This document shows, in pieces, positions 17,026 through 24,154 of a stretch of DNA of 51,102 nucleotides. The notes under the pieces were generated by a model. It did not search any database. It was not told the DNA's origin and saw only the letters and a program-made list of their open reading frames with translations. This DNA is from Azoarcus sp. (lineage in GTDB: Bacteria; Pseudomonadota; Gammaproteobacteria; Burkholderiales; Rhodocyclaceae), in contig JACESY010000002.1 of NCBI GenBank assembly GCA_013911595.1, forward strand, positions 1 to 51,102, given 5' to 3'. Each line of letters starts with the position of its first letter. The first letter of the stretch is position 1. The translations under genes and the position numbers were made by a program.

Positions 17026-18386
17026 TGCACGGCCTCCCGGCCCGGGATGTGGGTCGGCGCATCGCCCTGAATCCGCAGCGTGTGCAATTTGCCAGCCCAT
17101 GCCGTGTGGAGTAGCAGCTCATCGCGCCAATGGCGGCCCTCGATATCGCCCAATGGCAAGCTCTGCCCGAGTTCGTGGTTCAGCCAGTTACCAAAGCGGC
17201 GACCGATCTCGGCGGGCCAGTCCATGCGCTGCCAGGCTGCGCAAAAGTCTGCGTCAGCCGCGTCGGTTTCCGCGCGCCCGGGATCCAGCCAGAGCCGTTC
17301 GGCCTCGACCAGCCGGCAATCCGCATCGCGCGTCCAACCAGTGAGCAGGGTGGCTTGCAGGGGGTGGGCGAAGTCGACCAGTTCGTCGATCAGCCGATCG
17401 AGCAGGGCGTCCCGGCGGTTGCGGGTTTCCATGGTGGAGGGCGGGTCGCTCTCCAGGAAGTCACGCAGAGCGCGCACCGTGTTTCGCACCTCTGCAATCC
17501 TGCCGAATCGCGGAAACACCGTGTCGGTGAACAGCGGCGCCTTCAACGTACGCGTCTTCCATTTGGGCGGGCGCGAAGCCAGCAGGTAATTGTTGCCCCC
17601 GCGTTCGCTGTTCAACTGGCTGATGTTCTGCGGCTTAGTGCCGCCGAACTTCTGCACGGCGAGATCGGGATACTCGCGATAGCCGGTGTCGTGGTCGCGT
17701 TGCGCGTAGCGTGCCTGTCGCGCGAGCTTGCTGGCCTCGCCGAAGCGGTCCTCGTTGATGGTCAGGAAGACCGCGTGGGCCAGCGTGCTGGAATACAGGG
17801 GGGCGAGTAGGTGATACTGAGCGTTGTCGGCGGGGTCTTCACCAGCCAGCCAATAGAGCTGCTTGGCCAAGGCGTGCGAACTCGGCGTGGCACTGCGCGG
17901 GGCGGTGATGCCGGTGAACGCGGTCAGCCATTCGATTGCCTGATCGGCGTCGCCACTGAGCGCCGCGAGCACGTCGGGGTTGCCGTCCTGCATCCAGGCG
18001 AGCAGGGGGCGCCCGTCCACCGACAGTTTCAGCAGCTTGAAAACGTCCAGCGCGGCGGCGTTGCCGACCACGTCGCTGCTGAAGTGCTGCCCCAGGACGT
18101 GGCTGCCGACTTCCCTGTGCGTCGGCAATTCGTGCGGTGCGCGGAAGAGGTTCGTGCCGCGGGCGTCGGGGTGGATGGGCTTGAGGGTGTGGGTGACGAT
18201 CTGGATCTGCGCCACGCGCCGTGCGGCGTCGGCCAGCCAGGTCTCGCGAGCGTGTTGAGCAATCAGCTCGTCACGTTTCGGCTCGTCGGGCGGGAGCTTG
18301 TCCAGCTTGGCGTCGAGGCGCTCCTTGAGGAATTGCTCGATGACATTGCGGAAAGCGGCCCGGCGTTCGGGGGAAGTGCTAGGCAT
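17022..18386 (-). CDS. cas8f: Cas8f (Csy1) large subunit
   Basis: 454 aa. Csy1 recognises the PAM (CC/GG in I-F), starts duplex opening and recruits Cas2-3. Features seen include the helical N-terminus (AAFRNVIEQFLKERLDAKLD), THTLKPIHPDARGTN, KFGGTKPQNISQLNSERGG (the conserved 'GGTKPQNIS' Csy1 signature), NNYLLASRPPKW and the C-terminal DIEGRHWRDELLLHTAWAGK. The ATG at 18386 has only a weak Shine-Dalgarno (GTGAGAA). It starts the csy operon and is separated from cas2-3 by an exceptional 574-bp gap with a structured leader, so its expression is probably controlled there. Confidence 0.97.
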   Translation of the reverse strand: MPSTSPERRAAFRNVIEQFLKERLDAKLDKLPPDEPKRDELIAQHARETWLADAARRVAQIQIVTHTLKPIHPDARGTNLFRAPHELPTHREVGSHVLGQHFSSDVVGNAAALDVFKLLKLSVDGRPLLAWMQDGNPDVLAALSGDADQAIEWLTAFTGITAPRSATPSSHALAKQLYWLAGEDPADNAQYHLLAPLYSSTLAHAVFLTINEDRFGEASKLARQARYAQRDHDTGYREYPDLAVQKFGGTKPQNISQLNSERGGNNYLLASRPPKWKTRTLKAPLFTDTVFPRFGRIAEVRNTVRALRDFLESDPPSTMETRNRRDALLDRLIDELVDFAHPLQATLLTGWTRDADCRLVEAERLWLDPGRAETDAADADFCAAWQRMDWPAEIGRRFGNWLNHELGQSLPLGDIEGRHWRDELLLHTAWAGKLHTLRIQGDAPTHIPGREAVQ

Positions 18387-18419
18387 GGGATTCTCACGTA
18401 GGTAAGAAGAACGTAGAAT

Positions 18420-18440
18420 CCCCGGAGTAGTGCTCCGGGG
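18420..18440 (-). terminator. Perfect 8-bp hairpin in the csy leader, terminator-like without U-tract
   Basis: CCCCGGAG-loop-CTCCGGGG (arms 18433-18440 and 18420-18427, 5-nt loop) on the minus strand, 33 bp before the cas8f start and 18 bp after the mini-ORF stop. It is followed by ATTCTACGTTCTTCTT, which is pyrimidine-rich but not a clean T run. It could protect the 3' end of a short leader RNA, act as a weak attenuator, or be only structural. Confidence 0.5.
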
Positions 18441-18458
18441 CGTATCGACTAACTCGGA

Positions 18459-18507
18459 TCAGACTCTTCTGATCATGCGATGGTCGGTCACATCTCGAAC
18501 CTCCTTT
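18459..18507 (-). CDS. Candidate toxin-like mini-ORF with tandem AGA codons (CreT-like) and its RBS
   Basis: On the minus strand AAAGGAGG (18500-18507) is a near-perfect Shine-Dalgarno. Six nt later comes ATG immediately followed by TGA (18488-18493), a start-stop. Overlapping it in the next frame is a GTG at 18491 opening ten codons, GTG ACC GAC CAT CGC ATG, then ATC AGA AGA GTC TGA (stop 18459-18461). Two consecutive AGA codons are notable in a genome this GC-rich, where AGA should be very rare. They sit in a 7-bp hairpin GATCAGA/TCTGATC (18457-18474). CreT toxin RNAs of CRISPR loci act through mini-ORFs with tandem rare Arg codons behind a strong SD; this resembles them in layout. An attenuator leader peptide is the main alternative. 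No expression evidence. Confidence 0.5.
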
Positions 18508-18530
18508 CTGCGACATTGCCCGTAGGTGGT

Positions 18531-18595
18531 TGCCTTGCGAAGGCATTGCGTGCCCCCTGCCGGGAAACGGACTGGCATCTGCTCTCTCGGCAGGG
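18531..18595 (-). other. Structured 5' leader of the csy transcript
   Basis: Two perfect inverted repeats lie between the putative promoter and the mini-ORF: TGCCTT/AAGGCA with a 3-nt loop (18531-18545), and CCCTGCCG/CGGCAGGG enclosing 25 nt (arms 18555-18562 and 18588-18595). With the mini-ORF hairpin and the hairpin at 18420-18440 this makes four stems in about 180 nt of leader. No known riboswitch class is recognised. Confidence 0.5.
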
Positions 18596-18637
18596 TAGGC
18601 ATTTGCAGAGTAGGATCGAAAAAGCCGGAAGTAAAAT

Positions 18638-18655
18638 CCTATGTGTTCCATCCTT
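18638..18655 (+). promoter_or_regulatory. Predicted crRNA-like target (PAM plus partial protospacer) in the csy leader promoter
   Basis: CC at 18638-18639, a I-F PAM, is followed by 16 nt that match the first 16 nt of the pseudo-spacer at 18754 in 14 positions. Positions 1-8 are perfect and mismatches fall at 9 and 12; position 12 is a flipped-out, mismatch-tolerant position in type I crRNAs. On the minus strand the PAM and first bases overlap TAGGAT (18636-18641), a possible -10 for the csy leader, and a T-rich/A-rich tract (18662-18671) lies upstream. The promoter itself is tentative. The match is directly visible. Confidence 0.7.
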
Positions 18656-18725
18656 TAAGCTTGTTTTTTTATCTCTCTAGTTACAAGGCACCTCTGAGAT
18701 CAGGTTGTGAATGAGCTATTCTCTA

Positions 18726-18807
18726 CATACTGCCGAATCAGGTAGCTAAGAAATATGTGTTTCAGCCTTCTACTTAAGGCTCTACTGCCGTCTAGGCAGC
18801 ATTCGTA
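18726..18807 (+). ncRNA. Degenerate mini-CRISPR: crRNA-like regulatory RNA (CreA/CreR-type)
   Basis: Two repeat-like elements in crRNA orientation on the plus strand, opposite to the cas genes. Element 1 (18726-18753) has the stem CTGCC/GGTAG (one G-U pair) with a 6-nt loop and ends in CTAAGAAA, the canonical I-F 5' handle. Element 2 (18780-18807) has a perfect CTGCC-GTCTA-GGCAG hairpin but a degenerate downstream handle. Between them is a 26-nt pseudo-spacer starting TATGTGTTTCAGCC, which itself contains a 6-bp hairpin AGCCTT/AAGGCT. Csy4 processing would give handle + pseudo-spacer + 3' hairpin, i.e. a crRNA-like guide. Its 5' 16 nt match a PAM-bearing site at 18640 upstream of csy1. Divergent repeats and a partially matching spacer are the hallmarks of Cas-regulating RNAs (CreR) and CreTA antitoxin RNAs. 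A possible -10 (TATTCT, 18717-18722) lacks a good -35. Confidence 0.72.
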
Positions 18808-18961
18808 TGAAGTCCTCGCTGCTACAGCATCCGTTCGATAGGTGATCTGCGATCTTGCTCATTGCCGCAAGGTAAGAAACCCACGGATGTTCGGATCGGT
18901 GTAGCAGTAGGCGGCTCTGCTGTGCCGTTTCCAACGGCGAATCAACCGTTTCGCCACCCAT
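18782..18961 (-). CDS. Small ORF translationally coupled to cas2-3
   Basis: 59 residues, MGGETVDSPLETAQQSRLLL, then HPWVSYLAAMSKIADHLSNG and CCSSEDFIRMLPRR. The ATG overlaps the cas2-3 stop as TGATG, a typical coupled junction. There is no recognisable domain, signal peptide or membrane helix; a central amphipathic helix is plausible. Its last codons lie antisense to the second pseudo-repeat, which means that the LPRR end is dictated by the repeat hairpin and may indicate a chance ORF. Base composition is lower in GC than in the neighbouring cas genes. Canonical I-F operons have no gene here. Real small protein or accident cannot be settled from this sequence alone. Confidence 0.4.
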   Translation of the reverse strand: MGGETVDSPLETAQQSRLLLHRSEHPWVSYLAAMSKIADHLSNGCCSSEDFIRMLPRRQ

Positions 18962-21900
18962 CAACGATTCCTCGTAAACCCCAGTGCTGAATGAAACCGC
19001 CAGCCCTGCGGGTTTTCGGGAAGCGTCACCGTGCCGTAGCGCACGGCGCATGCTTCCAGCGTCATGTCCCGCTCCTCGGCCAGCGCGGCCAGTTCCGTCA
19101 TGTAGTCGGTAACGCCCCACGGCGTTATGCGCGTGCCAGTTACCAGTTCTTCCGCAATGCGGTGGTTCAGGCCGTCCTCGATCCTTGCGTACAGCTTGCG
19201 ATAGCGCTCCTCCCCTGGTGCGACGCGGTGGAGCGCGTAGTCTTCGCCTTCCTCGTCGGGCAGCAGGACGACGTCCACCTTGGGTTTGGGGTCATAGCGG
19301 AATGGCTGTTGCTGGGGTAGAACCGCCGTCAGTGAAACGCCGGGCCGCAGCCAGTGAGTGGTGGCATTGATCGGTGGAGCGGGGCGGGCGCCCTTGCGTC
19401 GTTGATAGTCGCTGAGTTCGGCCTCGCCGGTTTGCGGGCGCATCTGGTACTCGATACGGGCGTGTTCGAGGTCCACCAGTCTCGCCGCTGGCCGTAGCGC
19501 TTCGTCCGGTTTGGGCAGGATGCGCGGGCGTGCGTCGATGACTTCGCGTTGTTCCGCTTCGAGCAGGTCCGTGAGCCGGTGGGACTGCAGCCTGAAGCGG
19601 GGTTCGTGCGTCTCGAAGCCGGGCTTGCAGTAGGCGGGTTCGCCGGGGTGCTCGAAATGACGCAGGTTGCTTTCCAGCACCATCAGGTTGGACGTGCCTA
19701 CCGCGCCCGGGCGGTGGCGGCGGATGCGGCCGGCGAGCTGGATCAGTGAGCGCATCGAGGAGGGTTCGACCACGGCCCAGTCGTAATCGTGGTCGCGTCC
19801 GACTTCGGTAACCGGACTGCCGAGCACGATGAAGAGGTGGTCGGCTTCCGGGTTGGCGTCGAGCCGACTGCGGATTTCCGGCAGCGCGAAGACGGCGTCA
19901 GGTGTGCGGCGGTTGAGCGCGGCGTCCAGGCGTTGTTCGATGGCCGAGCGGATCAGCAGCGGATACTGCGAGTGATACGTGCAAAGGTGTATCCGGGTGT
20001 CGTGAGGTGCGCCGAGGGCGTAGAGGGCCAGCGCTACGTCGACCAGCGGGTCGATGTTGGCCATGCGGATCAGGCCGAAGCTGATGCGCTTGCCGGACTG
20101 GGGGTCGATCGCGTGATGCGCGGCGTGCAGGCTCAAGGCCGCTTCGCGCAGGGTTGCAGCCAGGGCGGGACGCAGCACCTCGTGCGCCTTGCCAGTGAGC
20201 AGAAGCGGCAGCAGTTCGGCACGTCGTCGCGCGGCCTCCTTGGCGAGGTGTGCATGGCGGCGCTGGGCGAACGCCAGCTGTTGCGTGGCGAATGCGTCGC
20301 CCTCGCCACAGTCGTGCCGGGTCTGGTCGAACTCATCCACCCACATGCAGCACACCTCGGGGGCTGCGCCGGGCCGTTCGCCGCGATTGCGTTGGAACCA
20401 GCGCCGTCCGTCGAGATAGGCTTCGAAAAGCCCTTGCACCAGTGCCGGCGGCAGGGTGGCGGAGGACAGCAGCACGCGGCTGCCGAGCAGGCCGGCCCAA
20501 TGCACCAAGCGGGATAGCGCGGGCAGGTCGTCGATGTCGAAGTCGTCGGGCTCGTCCAGCACCAGGTCGCCACTCATCAGGCGCAGCATCGGCGCGATCT
20601 GGCCGCCGCCGCGCTGGCTTTCGGTGGCCGGGGTGAGGTGGTCAATGGTGCACACGAGCAACGGGGCGGCGATCAGGGCATGGATGCGCGGGTCGTGAGA
20701 CAGGCGCTGCAGCAAGGGATGGACGGTGTTGCCCTCGAACACCACGCCCGCGTCCTCGGGCAGCAAGGCCTGGGTGGAAGCCGATCCGCTCTGCTCTGCG
20801 AGTTGTTCGTAGTGCTCAAACAGTTCGCGGTTGGCGGCACCCCCGACGCGGATCGCCAGCGCATCGTCCGACAGCTGGAGTTCGTCGCGGAAGGCGCGAC
20901 CAGTCTGCAGCGTGAGAGTGCGCAGGCCAAGCGCGAAGGCGCAGCGCAGCCCGCGGGACGGGTCGGCCAGCGCGTTCATGATACGGGCGTTGGCCAGCGT
21001 CTTGCCGCAGCCGGTGGAGGCCATGTTGACGATGAATGCGCCGTGGCGTGCGGCGGGTTCGCGCATTGTCCCGGCGAGATCGGCGGCGCGGTCCTGCCAG
21101 CGGAAACGGGCGTCGGCGCTGCGCTTGCGCAAGCCTTTGTGGCGGACCAGTCGTGGCAGGTGATGCTCGAAACCGGGTAGCGCGTGGGCGACCATGCCGG
21201 CATGCCGGGCGACGCCGAGCAGGTGTTCATCCAGCGTTTGATTGAACTTGCCGGTTTTGCGGTCGGTATTGGCGAACAGCGGATAGGCCGGGTTGAGGTC
21301 GCTGCGCGCGGCTGGGTCGGTAAGGCTGGAGTAGTGGTGATCCGCCAACATCAAGCCGAGACGGCCGAGGTGCATCACGTAGGGATCGTCTAGCCAGTCC
21401 CGCACATCCGCGCTTTGTACGATTGCCAGCAGCCGGCGCGCCACGCGTGCGCTGCGCTTGCGCCAGGCATCGGTCGTGACTGGAAGGCCGTGCGGGAACG
21501 TCCAGTACGGTTCGATTGCTGTGCGGTCCTTGCTGTCCGCCAGTTCGTTCCAGTCCGCCGTTACCTGTTCCAGTAGCCGGTCCAGTTGCGCGGCATGCAG
21601 GTTTCTCACGCGCGCGCCCAGCCACTGCCAGTGCCCGGAGTCGTCCCTGGTCGGCATGACCGGTAGGCGGTGATGGGTCAGTACCAGCCAGGCGACCACC
21701 TGAGCCAAGGGCGGAAGAACTGCGAATGGTTTGTTGCTTTGCGCCGCGGCGTCGAGTCCGTCACGCAGCAGTTGGGCGGTCCAGCTTTGATCATCGTCCG
21801 ACGAAGGGGTGGCAAGGCGTTCTAGCCATTCGCCGTCGGCGCTATTGCCGACGAAGGCCTGGAACAGGCGCAGCGATACCCACTCGTGGCGATACAGGTT

Positions 21901-22332
21901 GCGTACTACCGGTCCCTTCGCGGTGAGTCTTTGCTGAAACGCGAGGCAGGCCTTGCCAAGGTCGTGCAGTAGCGCCGCGAGCGACGCCAGCAAGTGGATG
22001 AGGGTGAGGCTGTGCCAGTCGTTCTCTGACTCGGCGCGTAACACGTTGCGCCGCGTCATGTTGGTCGGCGTCGCGCCCCGTTCGTTGAACTGCCGCGCAT
22101 CGCCGACGATCCACAGCAACTCGCTGTGGTCCTTGCTACGAATCCAGTGGCAGGCCACGGCGGTATTCTTACGCGCGGTTTTGCGTAACAGTCGGTGGAG
22201 GGTGTCCAGACCGGCCTGGGTGATGGGTGTCTGCCACGTACGATCACCACGGCGTTCGGCGAATTGGTCGAGGATGCGCCGGGTTTCGGTGAGCGCGTTC
22301 TTGCTGCATTGGGAGATGAGCACCACGTTCAT
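18961..22332 (-). CDS. cas3: Cas2-3 fusion: adaptation subunit plus HD nuclease/helicase
   Basis: 1123 aa, the type I-F hallmark fusion. The N-terminal ~90 residues (MNVVLISQCSKNALTETRRI) form the Cas2 domain that joins Cas1 in spacer integration. The HD nuclease follows with LAALLHDLGKACLAFQQRL (about 125) and YRHEWVSLRLF. The superfamily 2 helicase has Walker A STGCGKTLANAR (about 430), LVLDEPDDFD, LLSSATLPPALVQ and motif VI QLAGRIRRHRPG (about 860). All catalytic motifs look intact, so both adaptation and target degradation should work. The ATG overlaps the cas1 stop as ATGA. Downstream comes the 59-aa ORF and the long regulatory gap rather than cas8f directly. Confidence 0.98.
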   Translation of the reverse strand: MNVVLISQCSKNALTETRRILDQFAERRGDRTWQTPITQAGLDTLHRLLRKTARKNTAVACHWIRSKDHSELLWIVGDARQFNERGATPTNMTRRNVLRAESENDWHSLTLIHLLASLAALLHDLGKACLAFQQRLTAKGPVVRNLYRHEWVSLRLFQAFVGNSADGEWLERLATPSSDDDQSWTAQLLRDGLDAAAQSNKPFAVLPPLAQVVAWLVLTHHRLPVMPTRDDSGHWQWLGARVRNLHAAQLDRLLEQVTADWNELADSKDRTAIEPYWTFPHGLPVTTDAWRKRSARVARRLLAIVQSADVRDWLDDPYVMHLGRLGLMLADHHYSSLTDPAARSDLNPAYPLFANTDRKTGKFNQTLDEHLLGVARHAGMVAHALPGFEHHLPRLVRHKGLRKRSADARFRWQDRAADLAGTMREPAARHGAFIVNMASTGCGKTLANARIMNALADPSRGLRCAFALGLRTLTLQTGRAFRDELQLSDDALAIRVGGAANRELFEHYEQLAEQSGSASTQALLPEDAGVVFEGNTVHPLLQRLSHDPRIHALIAAPLLVCTIDHLTPATESQRGGGQIAPMLRLMSGDLVLDEPDDFDIDDLPALSRLVHWAGLLGSRVLLSSATLPPALVQGLFEAYLDGRRWFQRNRGERPGAAPEVCCMWVDEFDQTRHDCGEGDAFATQQLAFAQRRHAHLAKEAARRRAELLPLLLTGKAHEVLRPALAATLREAALSLHAAHHAIDPQSGKRISFGLIRMANIDPLVDVALALYALGAPHDTRIHLCTYHSQYPLLIRSAIEQRLDAALNRRTPDAVFALPEIRSRLDANPEADHLFIVLGSPVTEVGRDHDYDWAVVEPSSMRSLIQLAGRIRRHRPGAVGTSNLMVLESNLRHFEHPGEPAYCKPGFETHEPRFRLQSHRLTDLLEAEQREVIDARPRILPKPDEALRPAARLVDLEHARIEYQMRPQTGEAELSDYQRRKGARPAPPINATTHWLRPGVSLTAVLPQQQPFRYDPKPKVDVVLLPDEEGEDYALHRVAPGEERYRKLYARIEDGLNHRIAEELVTGTRITPWGVTDYMTELAALAEERDMTLEACAVRYGTVTLPENPQGWRFHSALGFTRNR

Positions 22333-23306
22333 GCGGCGTGCTTCCCCGTTTCGGTGGCGATGGCCTTGAGGGTGTCGATCATGAAGTCCAGCGATTCGGT
22401 TTGGACCAGGGTCTCGATGCAGTTGTCTCGAAACTCTTGTTCGCTGTCGCCGCGCATCGCCGAGACGAAGGCCTGCGGCAGTATCACTGCGTCCTTGACC
22501 AGGTCGGCGACATCGAACACGAGGCCGCCGCGGCGCGTCTTGCCGTGCAGCACCGCCAGCCCGTGCGGCAGACCGAGCACCCAGGTGGCGGTGGCGCCCA
22601 GCCCGTAGGCAAGGTAGTTGCCGTGGTCGAGGAATCGGTTGGCTGGGTCGCCGCCACTGCCGCCCTTGGCACGGGAGAACTCGCCGTAGTCGGTGGCGTC
22701 GCAGGCGAGTTTGAACAAAGTTTTGGTAAGGCGCGCTTCCTCGGTAAGTAGGGCGGTGTTGTCGGGCGCGACGAGTATCGCTTGCCGAGACGCGTCCAGT
22801 ACCGCCGCCAGATGCTCACGGGGTACAGCAAAACTCGCTTCGGAAAGTGCGCGATTGTTGATCCAGTGCTCGGAGATGCGTGCAAGCCGCGTCTGCTGAA
22901 TGGTCTTGGCGGCACTCAGTCGTAGGGTGTCATCAAACCAAAAGCGAACCCAGGACTGCAGGTACTCGGTCGGGCGGTACTCACTTTGCGGTGAAAACCA
23001 CGCGACGTCGAAGTCGACCTCATTCGCAGTGAAAAGCGGTGTCCCGCCCCCGCCGCAGAAACCCACGAGTACGCCGGACTTGGCGAGTTCCCGCATCGCA
23101 GCCTGAGTGATCGAGGTTCCTGTGCCTAGCAGCAGCGTGGTGGTGTTGGCGATCGGGATGTTCCAGTAGAGCGACTGCTTGCCTTGATCAGTGACGTATT
23201 CGACGCGACCGCCGTTCACCAGAACCCTGCAGTGCTCCAGGTAGTAAAGATTCGCACGCTTTGAGTGAAGGATCGTTTTCAGGTCGCTGGGTGACAAGAT
23301 CTCCAT
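22329..23306 (-). CDS. cas1: Cas1 (type I-F) integrase
   Basis: 325 aa. Cas1 with Cas2-3 inserts new spacers at the leader-proximal repeat. It begins MEILSPSDLKTILHSKRANL, typical of I-F Cas1. The metal ligands are visible: Glu in LLTEEARLTKTLF (about 188), His in GLPHGLAVLHGKTRRG and Asp in LVFDVADLVKDAVI. AGGAGG lies 6 nt upstream of the ATG. It starts the adaptation operon. The 160 bp upstream to vapC hold a perfect 8-bp hairpin (23428-23449) and presumably the cas1 promoter, which I cannot assign confidently. Confidence 0.98.
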   Translation of the reverse strand: MEILSPSDLKTILHSKRANLYYLEHCRVLVNGGRVEYVTDQGKQSLYWNIPIANTTTLLLGTGTSITQAAMRELAKSGVLVGFCGGGGTPLFTANEVDFDVAWFSPQSEYRPTEYLQSWVRFWFDDTLRLSAAKTIQQTRLARISEHWINNRALSEASFAVPREHLAAVLDASRQAILVAPDNTALLTEEARLTKTLFKLACDATDYGEFSRAKGGSGGDPANRFLDHGNYLAYGLGATATWVLGLPHGLAVLHGKTRRGGLVFDVADLVKDAVILPQAFVSAMRGDSEQEFRDNCIETLVQTESLDFMIDTLKAIATETGKHAA

Positions 23307-23427
23307 GCGCGCCTCCTTCGGGCGATGTCGGTTGTGGCCGATCTTGGCCTAGGTGGGGCTCAAGAGATGAGCTACACCAATCATTTTCCACTTGAGGCAG
23401 CAACTGCATGGTTGCGAAGTCTTGACG

Positions 23428-23449
23428 CACGGCTTTCTGCGAAGCCGTG
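23428..23449 (-). terminator. Stem-loop between vapC and cas1
   Basis: Perfect 8-bp inverted repeat CACGGCTT/AAGCCGTG with a 6-nt loop, 17 bp after the vapC stop. No T-tract follows on either strand, so it is at best a weak or Rho-assisted terminator for the toxin-antitoxin transcript. It would separate that transcript from cas1. Confidence 0.4.
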
Positions 23450-23466
23450 TTCGCCGGTCCGTCCGC

Positions 23467-23871
23467 TCAAGGACAGATCAGTTCGAGCTTCGGATAGTAG
23501 CTGCGGTAGCGTTTCGCATCGCGCGTAAGCAAGGTCATGCCGTCGATGGCGGCGTGGGCGCCGATGTAGAAGTCGGGCAGGGGCGAAGTCCGACTGCCGC
23601 TGCCGCGGCGATACTGCAGGAAGGCTTTGCCGGCGAGAAAGCCGGCTTCCCAGGGCAGTCCGATGCGCGTGAATGTGTCGGGCGGGATGGCCGCCTCGAG
23701 TTCTTCGATACGCTCGAAGCCGATCGAGACCTCGGCGTAGATGATCGGGTTGATGCACAGTTCGGCCTCGGCAACACACGCGTCGAGTTGCGTCGCCGAC
23801 CAAGCGTACCAGTGCGGGTCGTCCGTCAGCACGTCGAGCAGGACGTTGGCGTCGACCAGTATGCGGTTCAT
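23467..23871 (-). CDS. vapC: PIN-domain toxin, VapC family
   Basis: 134 aa. PIN-fold Mg-dependent ribonuclease; VapC toxins usually cut tRNA or rRNA. The four acidic residues are in place: Asp7 in RILVDANVLLDVL, Glu47 in IIYAEVSIGFE, Asp100 in SPLPDFYIGAHAAIDG and Asp118 in LLTRDAKRYRSYY. The ATG overlaps the antitoxin stop as ATGA, so expression is coupled. ATG 23871 was chosen for this overlap and for the canonical PIN N-terminus; the open frame extends much further upstream only as a shadow of the antitoxin and WYL genes. Confidence 0.9.
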   Translation of the reverse strand: MNRILVDANVLLDVLTDDPHWYAWSATQLDACVAEAELCINPIIYAEVSIGFERIEELEAAIPPDTFTRIGLPWEAGFLAGKAFLQYRRGSGSRTSPLPDFYIGAHAAIDGMTLLTRDAKRYRSYYPKLELICP

Positions 23872-24116
23872 GCGCTGCGGGTGAGTTGCATGATCTCGTC
23901 GGTGCTCAGGCGCGCGGTGGCTCGACCGCGCATGCGCTCGGCGAGCGCGACGTGCCGGGTTTGCGGGGGATGGGCGATGATCGCGTCGGCCTCGCGCAGG
24001 GCGGCCTCCCGCACGAAGGCGGCCAGCGGCATGCCGTTGAGCGTGGCGGCGTGGCGCAGGCGGTCCTTGTCTTCGATGCTCAGGCGCAGGTCGAGGCGGT
24101 CGGTGACGGTGTTCAT
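23868..24116 (-). CDS. Ribbon-helix-helix antitoxin (VapB-like, DUF1778-type N-terminus)
   Basis: 82 aa. The N-terminal DRLDLRLSIEDKDRLRHAAT followed by LAAFVREAALREAD is a ribbon-helix-helix DNA-binding domain of the DUF1778/TacA kind. The C-terminal ERMRGRATARLSTDEIMQLT is the arginine-containing toxin-wrapping tail seen in VapB antitoxins of PIN toxins. So it combines an N-terminus usually met with GNAT toxins and a C-terminus fitted to VapC. The start is ATG 24116, directly downstream of a 13-bp palindrome that is the likely autoregulatory operator. Confidence 0.85.
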   Translation of the reverse strand: MNTVTDRLDLRLSIEDKDRLRHAATLNGMPLAAFVREAALREADAIIAHPPQTRHVALAERMRGRATARLSTDEIMQLTRSA

Positions 24117-24123
24117 GAGGTAA

Positions 24124-24154
24124 TCCGATGTACGGTTGGATACCGTACATCGGA
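24124..24154. promoter_or_regulatory. Perfect 13-bp inverted repeat, putative antitoxin operator
   Basis: TCCGATGTACGGT and ACCGTACATCGGA (24124-24136, 24142-24154) flank a 5-bp centre, 7 bp upstream of the antitoxin ATG. Each arm contains a GTAC core. Position and symmetry fit conditional autorepression of the vapBC-like pair by its RHH antitoxin. No T-run follows, so a terminator is unlikely. Confidence 0.75.

Noticed and set aside
23428..23449. Strong intrinsic terminator between vapC and cas1
   Set aside because: The 8-bp stem is perfect but no T-run follows on either strand; kept only as a weak stem-loop.
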